Assembly: GCF_006716185.1 (NCBI RefSeq)
Contig: NZ_VFOP01000001.1
Span: 248,001-312,000 of the forward strand
DNA: 64,000 bases
Direction of reading: 5' to 3'
Source: Ornithinicoccus hortensis
Lineage (GTDB): Bacteria > Actinomycetota > Actinomycetes > Actinomycetales > Dermatophilaceae
The notes beneath the pieces were generated by a model. That model saw only the letters and a list, made by a program, of their open reading frames with translations. It was not told the origin of the DNA and did not search any database. The position numbers were made by a program, and so were the translations under genes. How positions within the stretch are numbered: the first letter of the stretch is position 1; every line of letters begins with the position of its first letter. Below, piece after piece: positions 48,902 through 57,521 of this stretch.

Positions 48902-48941
48902 GATGAGCGGGTGGTGAGGCGACGGTGAGAGCCTTCTCATG
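48902..48941. promoter_or_regulatory. 11-bp-phased direct repeats, candidate OmpR-type operator (site 1)
   Basis: GATGAG (48902), GGTGAG (48913) and GGTGAG (48924) are spaced exactly 11 bases, ending GAGAGCCTTCTCAT. Site 2 near 40925 has two GATGAGA repeats ending GAGAGCTTTCTCAT. The site lies between the response regulator gene and the first glycosyltransferase, where an OmpR-type regulator would act. Confidence 0.6.
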
Positions 48942-48943
48942 AA

Positions 48944-48968
48944 CCTGCGGTGACCACATCACCGCAGG
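48944..48968 (-). terminator. terminator hairpin after response regulator
   Basis: CCTGCGGTGA and TCACCGCAGG form a perfect 10-base stem around CCACA, 22 bases past the regulator stop. A short non-T tail follows. It separates the two-component unit from the glycosyltransferase operon. Confidence 0.55.
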
Positions 48969-48989
48969 TCACGAGCGTGCCCGGAGCGC

Positions 48990-49655
48990 CTATTCGACGG
49001 TGAGGCGATAGCCGACACCGCGGACCGTGGCGATCCGGTCGGCGCCCAGCTTGGTCCGCAGGTAGCGCACGTAGACATCGACGACGTTGGAGGAGACGTC
49101 GAAGTCGTAGCCCCAGACACGGGACAGCAGCTGCTCCCGGGAGAGCACCTGCCCGGGGTGCTCGAGGAACTCCCGGGCCATCGCGAACTCGCGCGCCGAG
49201 AGCTCGACCTCGCGGCCGGCCACGGTCGCGATCCGGGTGGTGATGTCCAGGCTCAGGTCGCCCTGGGACAGCACCGTGGTCGCCTCGGGCGCGGCCTTGG
49301 TCCGCAGCCGGGTGCGGACCCTGGCCAGCAGTTCCTCGAACTTGAACGGCTTGGCCAGGTAGTCGTCCGCGCCGCCCTCCAGCCCCGCGACGGTGTCCTC
49401 CACGGCGTCCCGGGCGGTGCACATGATGATCGGCAGGTTGTGCTCCATGCTGCGGAGCACCTTGAGCACGGTGAACCCGTCCATCCGGGGCAGCCCGACG
49501 TCCAGCACCAGCAGGTCGTACCCGCCGTTCGCGGCATACTCCAGGGCGGTCATCCCGTCGCCCACCACCGTGGTCTGGAAGCCGGCCGCCCGCAGCCCCT
49601 TCTCCATGAAGCGGGCGATCCGTTCCTCGTCCTCGGCGATCAGGATGGTGGCCAT
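48990..49655 (-). CDS. OmpR-family response regulator
   Basis: A 221-residue two-domain regulator. The receiver domain (1-120) has acidic EDEE, phospho-acceptor Asp in LLVLDVGLPRMDG, CTARD and the Lys in YLAKPF. The winged-helix domain has VELSAREFAMAREFLEHPGQVLSREQLLSRVWGYDFDVSSNVVDVYVRYLRTKLGADRIATVRGVGYRL. ATG at 49655 overlaps the kinase end by 16 bases; the longer open frame to 49685 lacks a reason to be used. Direct repeats of 11-base period before the downstream operon suit its DNA-binding type. Confidence 0.92.
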   Translation of the reverse strand: MATILIAEDEERIARFMEKGLRAAGFQTTVVGDGMTALEYAANGGYDLLVLDVGLPRMDGFTVLKVLRSMEHNLPIIMCTARDAVEDTVAGLEGGADDYLAKPFKFEELLARVRTRLRTKAAPEATTVLSQGDLSLDITTRIATVAGREVELSAREFAMAREFLEHPGQVLSREQLLSRVWGYDFDVSSNVVDVYVRYLRTKLGADRIATVRGVGYRLTVE

Positions 49656-51145
49656 GGCTCCAGCATCCCAGAGTCCGGGATCCACAACCGGAAGGTGCTA
49701 CCCCGGCCGGGCAGGGAGTCCAGGGTCACGGTGCCGTGGTGCGCGCGGGCGATCGCCAGCACGATCGCCAGGCCCAGCCCGGCGCCCTCGACCCCGTGGG
49801 CGTCCGCGCCGCGGCCGAACCGCTCGAAGATCCGGTCGACCTGGTCCGGGTCGATGCCGACCCCCGTGTCGCGCACCGTGACCACGAGGTAGCGCTCCGC
49901 GGCCTCCGGCACTGCCTCCCGCACCTCGGCGGTCGGCGGGGACCAGTCCAGGCCCACCTCGATGGTGTCCTGCCGGTCGCTGAACTTCACCGCGTTGGCG
50001 GCCAGCTGCACGACGGCCTGCTGCAGCCGTTGCCGGTCCGCCACGACCTCCCCGGTCGCCCCGCCCCAGGCCTCCCAGTGCCGGTCGCCCAGCATGTGCA
50101 CCCGGTCCTTGAGCTCCTCGGCGAAGACGGCCACGTCGAACGCCTGCGGCCGCACGAAGTCGGGTCGCTGCGACTTCGCGAGCAGGAGCAGGTCGTCGAC
50201 CAGGCGCTTCATCCGGGCGAGCTCGTCCAGCACCAGCTCCCGGGTCTGTCCCACGTCCGCGACGTCGCCGGAGTCCATCAGCTCCAGGTTGCCCTGGATG
50301 ATGGTCAGCGGGGTGCGCAGCTCGTGCGCGGCGTCGTCGAGGAACTGGCGCTGGTCGGCGAAGCCGGTCTCCAGCCGGTCCAGCATCTGGTTGAAGGTCA
50401 GCGCCAGCTGGGCGATGTCGTTGTCGGCGCCGGTCACCTCAACCCGGCGGGTGAGGTCGTCGGAGGAGATCCCGGCCGTGGCCTGGCGCAGGTCGGTGAT
50501 CGGGCGCAGCAGCCGGCCCGCGATGAGGTGCCCGAGGAGCGCGGTGAGCAGCACGGTGGCCAGCGCCACCAGGGAGTAGGTCCCGACGTTGTTCCAGACC
50601 GCGCGGCGCTGGGCGCCGACGTCGATGGCCACCACGAAGGCGCCCTGACGGGTCTCCCCCGGCAGCTGCACGTCGGCGACGACCATCTTCAGGTCGCGGC
50701 CGTCGTCGGTGATGTTGGTGATCACGGTCTCCCCCTCCCGGAAGGCCGCCCGTGCGGCGGCCACCACCTCCGGGGAGTCCAGGTGGAAGGGCAGATCCCC
50801 GCCGGGGACCAGCGTGGGGACCCCGTCGACCAGGCTGACCATCGACTCGTGGTCGCCGGGCACCGAGGTCAGCAGGTAGGCCTGGAACAGCTCGTCGAGG
50901 TCGGTGTAGGGCCCCGGGTCGCCGTCCTGCGGCCCCCGCGCGGCCAGCGAGCTGAGCTCGTCGACCTCCTGCAGCAGCTCCGAGCGGACCCGCTGGTTCA
51001 GCTCGGCGAAGGTGACGCTGAAGGTGACCGCGCCAGCGGCCACCAGACCCAACGTCATCACGGCGGTCATGGCCGCGACGACGCGCACCCTGACCGACCA
51101 GGGTCGGCGGGGGCGGCCGGTCCGCTGCTCGGTGTCCTCGTCCAT
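49640..51145 (-). CDS. two-component sensor histidine kinase
   Basis: A 501-residue kinase. Helix 1 (VVAAMTAVMTLGLVAAGAVTF) is followed by an outside sensor domain of about 150 residues without Cys, then helix 2 (TYSLVALATVLLTALLGHLIAG), HAMP, and the HisKA phospho-site His in FLDDAAHELRTPLTIIQGNLEL. HATPase has NAVKFSDRQ (N box), DTGVGIDPDQVDRIFERFGRG (G1/F) and GAGLGLAIVLAIARAHHG (G2). ATG at 51145; the open frame extends to 51181, but the gap to the divergent aldehyde dehydrogenase is only 20 bases. It precedes the regulator and is cotranscribed with it. Confidence 0.92.
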   Translation of the reverse strand: MDEDTEQRTGRPRRPWSVRVRVVAAMTAVMTLGLVAAGAVTFSVTFAELNQRVRSELLQEVDELSSLAARGPQDGDPGPYTDLDELFQAYLLTSVPGDHESMVSLVDGVPTLVPGGDLPFHLDSPEVVAAARAAFREGETVITNITDDGRDLKMVVADVQLPGETRQGAFVVAIDVGAQRRAVWNNVGTYSLVALATVLLTALLGHLIAGRLLRPITDLRQATAGISSDDLTRRVEVTGADNDIAQLALTFNQMLDRLETGFADQRQFLDDAAHELRTPLTIIQGNLELMDSGDVADVGQTRELVLDELARMKRLVDDLLLLAKSQRPDFVRPQAFDVAVFAEELKDRVHMLGDRHWEAWGGATGEVVADRQRLQQAVVQLAANAVKFSDRQDTIEVGLDWSPPTAEVREAVPEAAERYLVVTVRDTGVGIDPDQVDRIFERFGRGADAHGVEGAGLGLAIVLAIARAHHGTVTLDSLPGRGSTFRLWIPDSGMLEPWPPS

Positions 51146-51165
51146 CTGACTGACAGGATAGGGAC

Positions 51166-52686
51166 GTGGAGCAGACAGCACGCAGCAGCAGGGTCCTGAC
51201 CGTCACCAGTCCGCTCACCGGGGAGGTCGTCGGCACCCACCCGGTGTATGCAAAGGAGCAGGTCCGCGCGACCGTCGCCTCGGCCCGGGAGCTGGCTCCG
51301 TGGTGGGCCGACCTGGGCTTTTCCGGGCGTCGCGCGGTGCTGGACCGGTGGCGGCACGACATCGCCGACCGGGTGGAGGAGCTGGCCGACCTGGTCCGCC
51401 GGGAGACCGGCAAGCCGCACGGCGACGCGGTGCTGGAGATCGGGCTCGCGCTGGAGCACCTGGCGTGGGCCGCCCGGAACGCCCCGCGGGTGTTGGGGCG
51501 GCGCCGGGTCCGGGGCACCCTGCTGGCCGCCCACCTGGCGGGCACCGTCGAGTACCACCCGCTCGGGGTGGTCGGCGTGATTGGGCCGTGGAACTACCCG
51601 GTCTTCACCCCGCTCGGCTCGATCGGGTATGCCCTGGCCGCCGGCAACACGGTGGTCTTCAAGCCCTCCGAGCTCACCCCCGGGACCGGCCGCTGGCTGG
51701 CCGAGAGCTTCGCCCGCGTGGCCGACCACCCGGCGCTCCAGGTGGTCACCGGCGCCGGGGATACCGGCGCGGCGCTCTGCCGGGCGGGCGTGGACAAGGT
51801 GGCGTTCACCGGCTCCACGGCGACCGGCAAGAAGGTGATGGCCGGCTGCGCCGAGACGCTGACCCCGGTCACCATCGAGGCCGGCGGCAAGGACGCGCTG
51901 ATCGTCGACGAGGACGCCGACGTGCCGGCCGCAGCACGCGCCGCCGTGTGGGGGGCGATGAGCAACGCCGGCCAGACCTGCATCGGCATCGAGCGGGTCT
52001 TCGCGCACACCGCGGTCTACGACGAGGTGGTGGCCGAGGTCGCCCGGGCGGCCGCCGAGCTGCGCGCGGGGGCCGACGGTGCCGCCGACCTCGGGCCGAT
52101 CACCCTCCCCGGACAGACCAGCATCATCGGCGACCAGGTCGGCGAGGCGCTCGCCTCCGGCGCCCGAGCGGTCGTGGGCGGCGAGCGGTCGGTGCCGGAG
52201 CGGTCCCCGTTCGCCGACGGCGTCGGGTCCGTGGTCCAGCCGGTCGTCCTGGTCGACTCCCCGCGGCGGGCCACGGTCCAGACGGAGGAGACCTTCGGAC
52301 CGGTCCTGACGATCGACCGGGTGGAGGACATGGACGAGGCGGTCGCGCGGACCAACGCCACGGCATACGGCCTGGGGTCCGCGGTCTTCTCCCGGCGGCG
52401 CGGGATGGAGCTGGCGGCCCGGCTGCGCACCGGCATGACCGCGGTCAACAACGTCACCGGCTTCACCGGCATCCCCGCGCTGCCGTTCGGGGGTGTCGAC
52501 GGCTCCGGCTTCGGCCGGATCCACGGCGCGGACGGCCTGCGCGAGTTCTGCTATGCCAAGTCGATCGCCCGGCAGCGGTTCACCCCGCCGGTCGAGCTGA
52601 CCGCCTTCGACCGGGAGCGCGCCGACGCCGTCTTCCGCCGTGCCATCCGGGTGGTGCACGGCAGCCGGCCCTGGCGGCGCGGCTGA
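51166..52686 (+). CDS. aldehyde dehydrogenase family (succinate-semialdehyde-like)
   Basis: A 506-residue ALDH. IGPWNYPVFTPLGSIGYALAAGNTVVFKPSE, the GSTATGKKVM nucleotide motif, Glu in TIEAGGKDALIV (usually LGGK; here AGGK), catalytic Cys in SNAGQTCIGIERVF and PFGGVDGSGFGRIHGADGL are in order. NAD(P)-dependent aldehyde oxidation; the substrate range is not readable. GTG at 51166 with CAGGAT six bases upstream suggests leaderless transcription. It converges with the YdcZ-type gene. Confidence 0.9.
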   Translation: MEQTARSSRVLTVTSPLTGEVVGTHPVYAKEQVRATVASARELAPWWADLGFSGRRAVLDRWRHDIADRVEELADLVRRETGKPHGDAVLEIGLALEHLAWAARNAPRVLGRRRVRGTLLAAHLAGTVEYHPLGVVGVIGPWNYPVFTPLGSIGYALAAGNTVVFKPSELTPGTGRWLAESFARVADHPALQVVTGAGDTGAALCRAGVDKVAFTGSTATGKKVMAGCAETLTPVTIEAGGKDALIVDEDADVPAAARAAVWGAMSNAGQTCIGIERVFAHTAVYDEVVAEVARAAAELRAGADGAADLGPITLPGQTSIIGDQVGEALASGARAVVGGERSVPERSPFADGVGSVVQPVVLVDSPRRATVQTEETFGPVLTIDRVEDMDEAVARTNATAYGLGSAVFSRRRGMELAARLRTGMTAVNNVTGFTGIPALPFGGVDGSGFGRIHGADGLREFCYAKSIARQRFTPPVELTAFDRERADAVFRRAIRVVHGSRPWRRG

Positions 52687-52695
52687 GGCGACCCG

Positions 52696-53736
52696 TCAGG
52701 CGGGCGGGAGACCCCGCCGACCGGCCACCCGGCGACGGGTCAGCAGGGCGATGCCGACCCCGAGCAGGACCAGGGTCGTCGCCAGGTGGGTGGTCCAGGG
52801 GACGGCGCCGGCCCCGGCCACCGCGAGGGCCCACGCGGTGGCCATCTGCCCCGCGATGGTGCACAGCATCAGCACCAGGACCCCGTGGACACGCACCAGG
52901 GCGGCCGACAGGGCGATGAACGAGATGCCGAGCGGCCCGCCGGTGTAGAGCCACCACTGGTCGGGCCAGCCGGCGAACTCGCCCGGCAGCAGCAGCGCGA
53001 CCCCGAGCACCACCACCAGGACGACCGATCCGACGGCCGTGTTGAGCCAGGCCGCGACGTACGGGCCGGCCACCGCCCCGACCCGGCCGTTGAGCGCCTG
53101 CTGGACCGCGGTGCCGACGCCGGCGACCACGGTGAACACCACCAGCGCCGTCAGCACCGTGCCGGTGGCACCGCCCGGGCCGTCGCCCGCCCCGAGCCCG
53201 GCCAGGACGACGGCGACCAGCGCGGTCGCGGCCGCGATCAGCCGGGCCGGCGACAGCGGCTGGCGACCGCCCGGCCCCAGCCCGACCCGGTCGGCCCCGG
53301 CACCGCCGGCGGTCTGGCCCAGCACGATCGCCATCGTGAAGACCGCCAGCCCGAGCGGACCCACCGCCACGGCCTGGCTGATCACGAACAGGGCACCGAG
53401 GGCCCCGCCCCAGATGAGCCGCCAGGGCAGCACCGGCGTGCCCAGCGACCTGCGGAAGTGCCCGAACCGGCGCCGCTGCCCCGGCATCGAGGCGACCACG
53501 AGCGCGGTGAGCACGCACCCCACGCAGAAGGTCATCATCGCGGTGAGGACCGACGACTGCAGGCCGCTGCCCAGCTCCTCGCGCAGCTGCCCGTTGACGT
53601 GGGACTGCACGGCCACGATCACGCCGACCAGCAACATCCCGGGCACCGCGAGGACCCGCAACCACCGGGGCGCCTCGTGGGTGCTCGACGGCGAGTGCGA
53701 CCCGCGCGCGGGGGTGGCGCTATCCGTCAGCGACAA
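52696..53736 (-). CDS. YdcZ/DUF606-type (DMT superfamily) membrane protein
   Basis: A 346-residue protein with about ten helices in two similar halves, each about 150 residues with the pattern AVQSHVNGQLREELGSGLQSSVLTAMMTF in the first and VGTAVQQALNGRVGAVAGPYVAAWLNTAVGSVVL in the second. This double DUF606 arrangement belongs to the drug/metabolite transporter superfamily. The start is probably TTG at 53736, which overlaps the upstream OhrR-like stop by about 17 bases, so both are expressed together. Substrate unknown. Confidence 0.82.
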   Translation of the reverse strand: MSLTDSATPARGSHSPSSTHEAPRWLRVLAVPGMLLVGVIVAVQSHVNGQLREELGSGLQSSVLTAMMTFCVGCVLTALVVASMPGQRRRFGHFRRSLGTPVLPWRLIWGGALGALFVISQAVAVGPLGLAVFTMAIVLGQTAGGAGADRVGLGPGGRQPLSPARLIAAATALVAVVLAGLGAGDGPGGATGTVLTALVVFTVVAGVGTAVQQALNGRVGAVAGPYVAAWLNTAVGSVVLVVVLGVALLLPGEFAGWPDQWWLYTGGPLGISFIALSAALVRVHGVLVLMLCTIAGQMATAWALAVAGAGAVPWTTHLATTLVLLGVGIALLTRRRVAGRRGLPPA

Positions 53737-54220
53737 CGTCGCCCCCGTCGTCCCCGGCCCGGGGGGCGCTGGCCGCGGCGATCACGGTGGTCAGCTGCTC
53801 CCGCAGGGAGACCAGCTCGTCCGGCTCCAGCCCCAGCCGGGACAGCACGGCGGCCGGCACCCCGAGCGCGTCCTCGCGCAGCGCCCGGCCCTCCGGGGTG
53901 AGCGTCACGGCGAGGCTCCGCTCGTCGTCGGGCCGGCGGGCCCGGCGCACCAGGCCCGCGGCGTCGAGGCGCTTGAGCAGCGGGGACAGCGTGCCGGGGT
54001 CCACGTGCAGCCGGGCGCTGAGGTCGCGCACCGAGATGGACTCGTGCTCCCACAGCGCCAGCATCACCAGGTACTGCGGGTGGGTCAGCCCCAGCGGTTC
54101 CAGGAGCGGCTTGTAGACGGCCACCACGGAGCGGGCGGCCACCGAGAGCGCGAAGCAGACCTGCTCCTCCAGCACCAGGGCGCCGGGGCCGGTCGGCGCG
54201 GGGGTGGTGTTGGACGACAT
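53720..54220 (-). CDS. OhrR-like MarR-family redox regulator
   Basis: A 166-residue MarR protein. LVLEEQVCFALSVAARSVVAVYKPLLEPLGLTHPQYLVMLALWE is the OhrR-type N-terminus, with the peroxide-sensing Cys in EEQVCFALS. LSARLHVDPGTLSPLLKRLDAAGLVRRARRPDDERSLAVTLTPEG is the winged HTH. ATG at 54220; the open frame extends further. OhrR normally controls the peroxiredoxin ohr; here it is coupled to a YdcZ-type transporter, so the target may differ. Confidence 0.85.
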   Translation of the reverse strand: MSSNTTPAPTGPGALVLEEQVCFALSVAARSVVAVYKPLLEPLGLTHPQYLVMLALWEHESISVRDLSARLHVDPGTLSPLLKRLDAAGLVRRARRPDDERSLAVTLTPEGRALREDALGVPAAVLSRLGLEPDELVSLREQLTTVIAAASAPRAGDDGGDVVADG

Positions 54221-54294
54221 GATCGTGAATGTACCATTGATTGGGACACCTACGATTTGTGCCCCAACAGTCAACCCCTGAGGAGAGCAGCACC

Positions 54295-54477
54295 GTGGAA
54301 CCCGCCCTGGACCCCATCTGGATGGGCCCCATCATGATCGGCTTCGTCGGCGTGTGGGCCGGTATCTCGATGATGATCCTGAAGGACCGCACCATCGATG
54401 GACAGCCGGCCGAGACCCCCGCCCGGAACCAGCCGGGCGCGCACCGTTCCCGCGAGAAGCAGCCGGCCGGCCGCTGA
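54295..54477 (+). CDS. small single-pass membrane protein
   Basis: A 60-residue protein, GTG start at 54295 with AGGAGAG upstream. It has one membrane helix (PIMIGFVGVWAGISMMIL) and a charged, mostly polar C-terminal tail. It lies between the divergent OhrR-like gene and the MFS gene. No family recognised. Confidence 0.65.
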   Translation: MEPALDPIWMGPIMIGFVGVWAGISMMILKDRTIDGQPAETPARNQPGAHRSREKQPAGR

Positions 54478-54520
54478 CTCCCCGCCCGCCGGGCCGCCGC
54501 CAGGTCGACCACCGACTAGG

Positions 54521-54542
54521 TTGGTCGGTCGTGACCGACCAA
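54521..54542. promoter_or_regulatory. perfect palindrome over MFS start codon
   Basis: TTGGTCGGTC and GACCGACCAA are exact complements around GT, and the start codon GTG (54531) lies in the centre. TAGGTT at 54517 could be the -10 of a leaderless promoter. A dimeric repressor here would block transcription and initiation. The sequence translates as part of MTDQ, so the coding constraint is small. Confidence 0.6.
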
Positions 54543-55706
54543 CCGCCGCCGACCCGTCCGCCGGGCCCGGTGGCGGCGGCCTCCTTCGCGAGCAGCTTCG
54601 ACCGGTTCGCCGTGTCCCCGCTGCTGGTCCTGGTGGCCACCGACCTCGGCGCGACCCTGGCCCAGGCGCTGGCGGTGGCCAGCGCCTACTTCCTCGCCTA
54701 CGGGGTGAGCCAGCCGCTGTGGGGTGTGCTGTCCGACCGGTTCGGCCGGGTCCGGCTGATGCGCACCGCCCTGGTGGGCGCCGCCCTGGCCGGGCTGCTG
54801 TCCGCCCTGGCCCCGACCCTCGGCCTCCTCGTCGCCGCCCGGGCACTGACCGGCGCGGCCTTCGGCGCGGTCGTGCCCACCTCGCTGACCTACGTCGGGG
54901 ACACGGTGGACGAGGAACACCGCCAGCCCGCCCTCTCGGACCTGATGGCCGCGATGGCGGTCGGCACCGCCCTGGCCACCGCCGTGGCGGGACTGCTCGG
55001 CGACCTGGCCGGCTGGCGGACCGTCTTCGCCCTCCCCGCGGTCTTCGCCCTCGGCTGCTCGGCCGCGCTCCGCTCGGTCCCCGAGCCGCACCGGGAGCCC
55101 GGCGGCGGGGCCCTGCGCACCATGCTGGAGAGCGTCCGGCACCGCTGGGTCCTGGTCGTCCTCCTCCTCGCCCTGGCCGAGGGCGCCATCACCCTCGGGG
55201 TCCTCACCCTGCTCGCCCCCTCGCTGCAGGCGCAGGGGGCCAGCGCCGGCACGGCCGGGCTGGCGACCGCGGCCTACGGGGCGTCCGTGGTCCTCACCAC
55301 GCGCCTGGTGCGCGTCCTCACCCGCCGGATCCCGATGACCGGACTGATGGCGGTCGGCGGGAGCGCCGTCGCCATCGGGTATGCCGTGTTGGCGGTCCGC
55401 GTCTCCGTCCCCACCGTGCTGGTCGCCGCGGCCCTGATCGGGGTGAGCTGGGCGTTCCTGCACACCTCGCTGCAGACCTGGGCCACGGTCGTGCTGCCCC
55501 ACGCCCGCGGCACCGTGGTATCCCTGTTCGCCGCCTCCCTGTTCGCCGGCAGCTCACTGGGCACCTGGGCCGCCGGCCCGTGGAGCCAGCACGACCGGTG
55601 GGCGCTGCTGTTCGGCGTCGCCGCCGCGTCGGCCGCCCTGCTGACCCTGGTCTCGGTCGGGGCGCGGCGGACCTATCCGGCGCCGGCCGCCCGCTCCGCC
55701 CGCTGA
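54531..55706 (+). CDS. MFS transporter
   Basis: A 391-residue protein with 12 hydrophobic segments and loop motif GVLSDRFGRVRLM (GxLaDrxGrkxxl). Helix 1 and 4 regions SSFDRFAVSPLLVLVATDLG, LTGAAFGAVVPTSLTYVGDTV resemble uptake/drug-efflux MFS proteins. The substrate is not known. GTG at 54531; longer frames exist upstream but overlap the small gene. The 3' end overlaps the GMC gene by 34 bases in convergent orientation. Confidence 0.84.
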   Translation: MTDQPPPTRPPGPVAAASFASSFDRFAVSPLLVLVATDLGATLAQALAVASAYFLAYGVSQPLWGVLSDRFGRVRLMRTALVGAALAGLLSALAPTLGLLVAARALTGAAFGAVVPTSLTYVGDTVDEEHRQPALSDLMAAMAVGTALATAVAGLLGDLAGWRTVFALPAVFALGCSAALRSVPEPHREPGGGALRTMLESVRHRWVLVVLLLALAEGAITLGVLTLLAPSLQAQGASAGTAGLATAAYGASVVLTTRLVRVLTRRIPMTGLMAVGGSAVAIGYAVLAVRVSVPTVLVAAALIGVSWAFLHTSLQTWATVVLPHARGTVVSLFAASLFAGSSLGTWAAGPWSQHDRWALLFGVAAASAALLTLVSVGARRTYPAPAARSAR

Positions 55707-57505
55707 CCCGGCGCGACGGGCTCGACCAGCCCAACCGGCTCGACCCGCTCGACCGGGGTCACCGGCAGCCGCAACGCACCGGGCGCCGGCCCGGGGACGG
55801 CGGGGCGCACCGGCGGGACCGGCCGGGTCACGGCATACGGCTCTCCGGGTTCCGGACGGGGGTCCGGCTCACCCCGGTTGGGCCACAGCGCCATCGCCCG
55901 CTCCGCCTGCGCGGTGATCGTCAGCGACGGGTTCACCCCGAGGTTGGCCGACACCGCGGACCCGTCGACCACGTGCAGCCCGGGGTAGCCGTGCACCCGG
56001 TGGTAGGGGTCGATCACCCCGTGCGCGGCGTCCTCCCCGATGACGCAGCCGCCCAGGAAGTGCGCGGTCAGCGGTCGGTCGAACTGTTCGCCGATATTGC
56101 CTCCCGGACGGCCCCCGACGATCCGGGCGATCCGGCGCACCGCCTCGTTGCCGGCCGGGATCCACGAGGGGTTCGCGGCCCCGTGGCCCTGCCGGGTCCC
56201 GAGCACCCACCGCCGGGTGAGGCGGCTGCGCCGCGGGTAGGTCGTCACCGAGTTGTCCAACGACTGCATGACCAGCGCGATCACGGTCCGCTCCGACCAG
56301 TGCCGCAGGTCGTAGAGGTCGAGTAGCGCCCGGCGCTGCCGCCACAGCTGGCGCAGCCACTCCTGCCAGCGCGGGCGCCCGGTGTCGCCGTCGGTCAGGA
56401 CCGTCTGGAGCAGCGACATCGCGTTGCTGCCGTGCCCGTAGCGCACCGGCTCCACGTGGGTCTGCGCGTCGGGGTGGAAGGAGGAGGTGATCGCCACTCC
56501 CTCGGAGAAGTCCGGGTGCCCCGGGCCGCTCCCGGCCGGCCGCATGGCGCCGATGATCGACTCGGAGTTGGTGCGGGACAGCTCCCCCAGCCGCGCTGAG
56601 AGGTCGGGGAGGTCGCCGGTCCGTTTCATCGTGTGCAACAACCGCTGGGTGCCCAGGGCCGACGCCGCGAGCACCACCTGGTCGGCCCGCAGCACCCGCG
56701 TCCCGCGCCGGAGCGGCCGGGTGTCCCGCACGGTGACCTGGTAGCCGGTGGCCGTCGGTCGCACCCGGGTGACCGTGGTCAACGGCCGCACCTGCGCCCC
56801 GAGGCCCTCCGCGAGGTGCAGGTAGTTCTTCACCAGGGTGTTCTTGGCGTTGTGCCGGCACCCGGTCATGCACTCCCCGCACTGCCGGCAGGCCGCCCGC
56901 GAGGGCCCCGCCCCGCCGAAGTAGGGATCGGGGACGGTCTCCCCCGGTGCCGCGCCGGCGGGCCCGAAGCACACGCCCACCGGCGCCGCGCGGAAGGTGT
57001 CGCCGACCCCCATCTCCCCCGCCACCTGCTGCAGCACCACGTCGGCCGGCGTATGCCGTGGGTTGGGGACGACCCCGAGCATCCGGGCGGCCTGGTCGTA
57101 GTAGGGCGCGAGCTCGGACCGCCAGTCGGTGATGTGCCGCCACTGCGGGTCGTCGTAGAACTCCTGGAGCGGCTCGTAGAGGGTGTTGGCGTAGACGAGC
57201 GACCCGCCTCCGACCCCCGCCCCGGACAGCACCATGACGTCGTCCAGGACATCGATCCGCTGGATGCCGTAGCAGCCCAGCCCCGGGCGGAACAGGTAGC
57301 GCCGCAGGTCGAAGGAGGTCCTGGCGAAGTCCTCGTCCGCGAACCGCGCGCCGGCCTCCAGCACCAGCACCCGGTAGCCCTTCTCGGCCAGCCGCAACGC
57401 TGCCACCGACCCGCCGAAGCCCGAGCCGACGACGATGACGTCGGCGTCGTTCCCGCTGTCCGTGCCGGTGTCCGGGTCGCGCTCCGGGCTCTCCCGCGGG
57501 GCCAT
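55673..57505 (-). CDS. GMC-family FAD oxidoreductase
   Basis: A 610-residue FAD enzyme. VIVVGSGFGGSVAALRLAEKGYRVLVLEAG is the dinucleotide loop. GAGVGGGSLVYANTLYEP and CRQCGECMTGCRHNAKNTLVKNYLHLAE (a Cys-rich segment typical of the cholesterol-oxidase-like GMC group) follow. HFLGGCVIGEDAAHGVIDPYHRVHGYPGLHVVDGSAVSANLGVNPSLTITAQAERAM is the C-terminal signature. A Pro/Arg/Val-rich tail of about 70 residues extends it beyond the usual length. ATG at 57505. It starts 17 bases downstream of the glutathione peroxidase stop and may be cotranscribed with it. Confidence 0.85.
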   Translation of the reverse strand: MAPRESPERDPDTGTDSGNDADVIVVGSGFGGSVAALRLAEKGYRVLVLEAGARFADEDFARTSFDLRRYLFRPGLGCYGIQRIDVLDDVMVLSGAGVGGGSLVYANTLYEPLQEFYDDPQWRHITDWRSELAPYYDQAARMLGVVPNPRHTPADVVLQQVAGEMGVGDTFRAAPVGVCFGPAGAAPGETVPDPYFGGAGPSRAACRQCGECMTGCRHNAKNTLVKNYLHLAEGLGAQVRPLTTVTRVRPTATGYQVTVRDTRPLRRGTRVLRADQVVLAASALGTQRLLHTMKRTGDLPDLSARLGELSRTNSESIIGAMRPAGSGPGHPDFSEGVAITSSFHPDAQTHVEPVRYGHGSNAMSLLQTVLTDGDTGRPRWQEWLRQLWRQRRALLDLYDLRHWSERTVIALVMQSLDNSVTTYPRRSRLTRRWVLGTRQGHGAANPSWIPAGNEAVRRIARIVGGRPGGNIGEQFDRPLTAHFLGGCVIGEDAAHGVIDPYHRVHGYPGLHVVDGSAVSANLGVNPSLTITAQAERAMALWPNRGEPDPRPEPGEPYAVTRPVPPVRPAVPGPAPGALRLPVTPVERVEPVGLVEPVAPGQRAERAAGAG

Positions 57506-57521
57506 TGGGCCGAGGCCGGGC

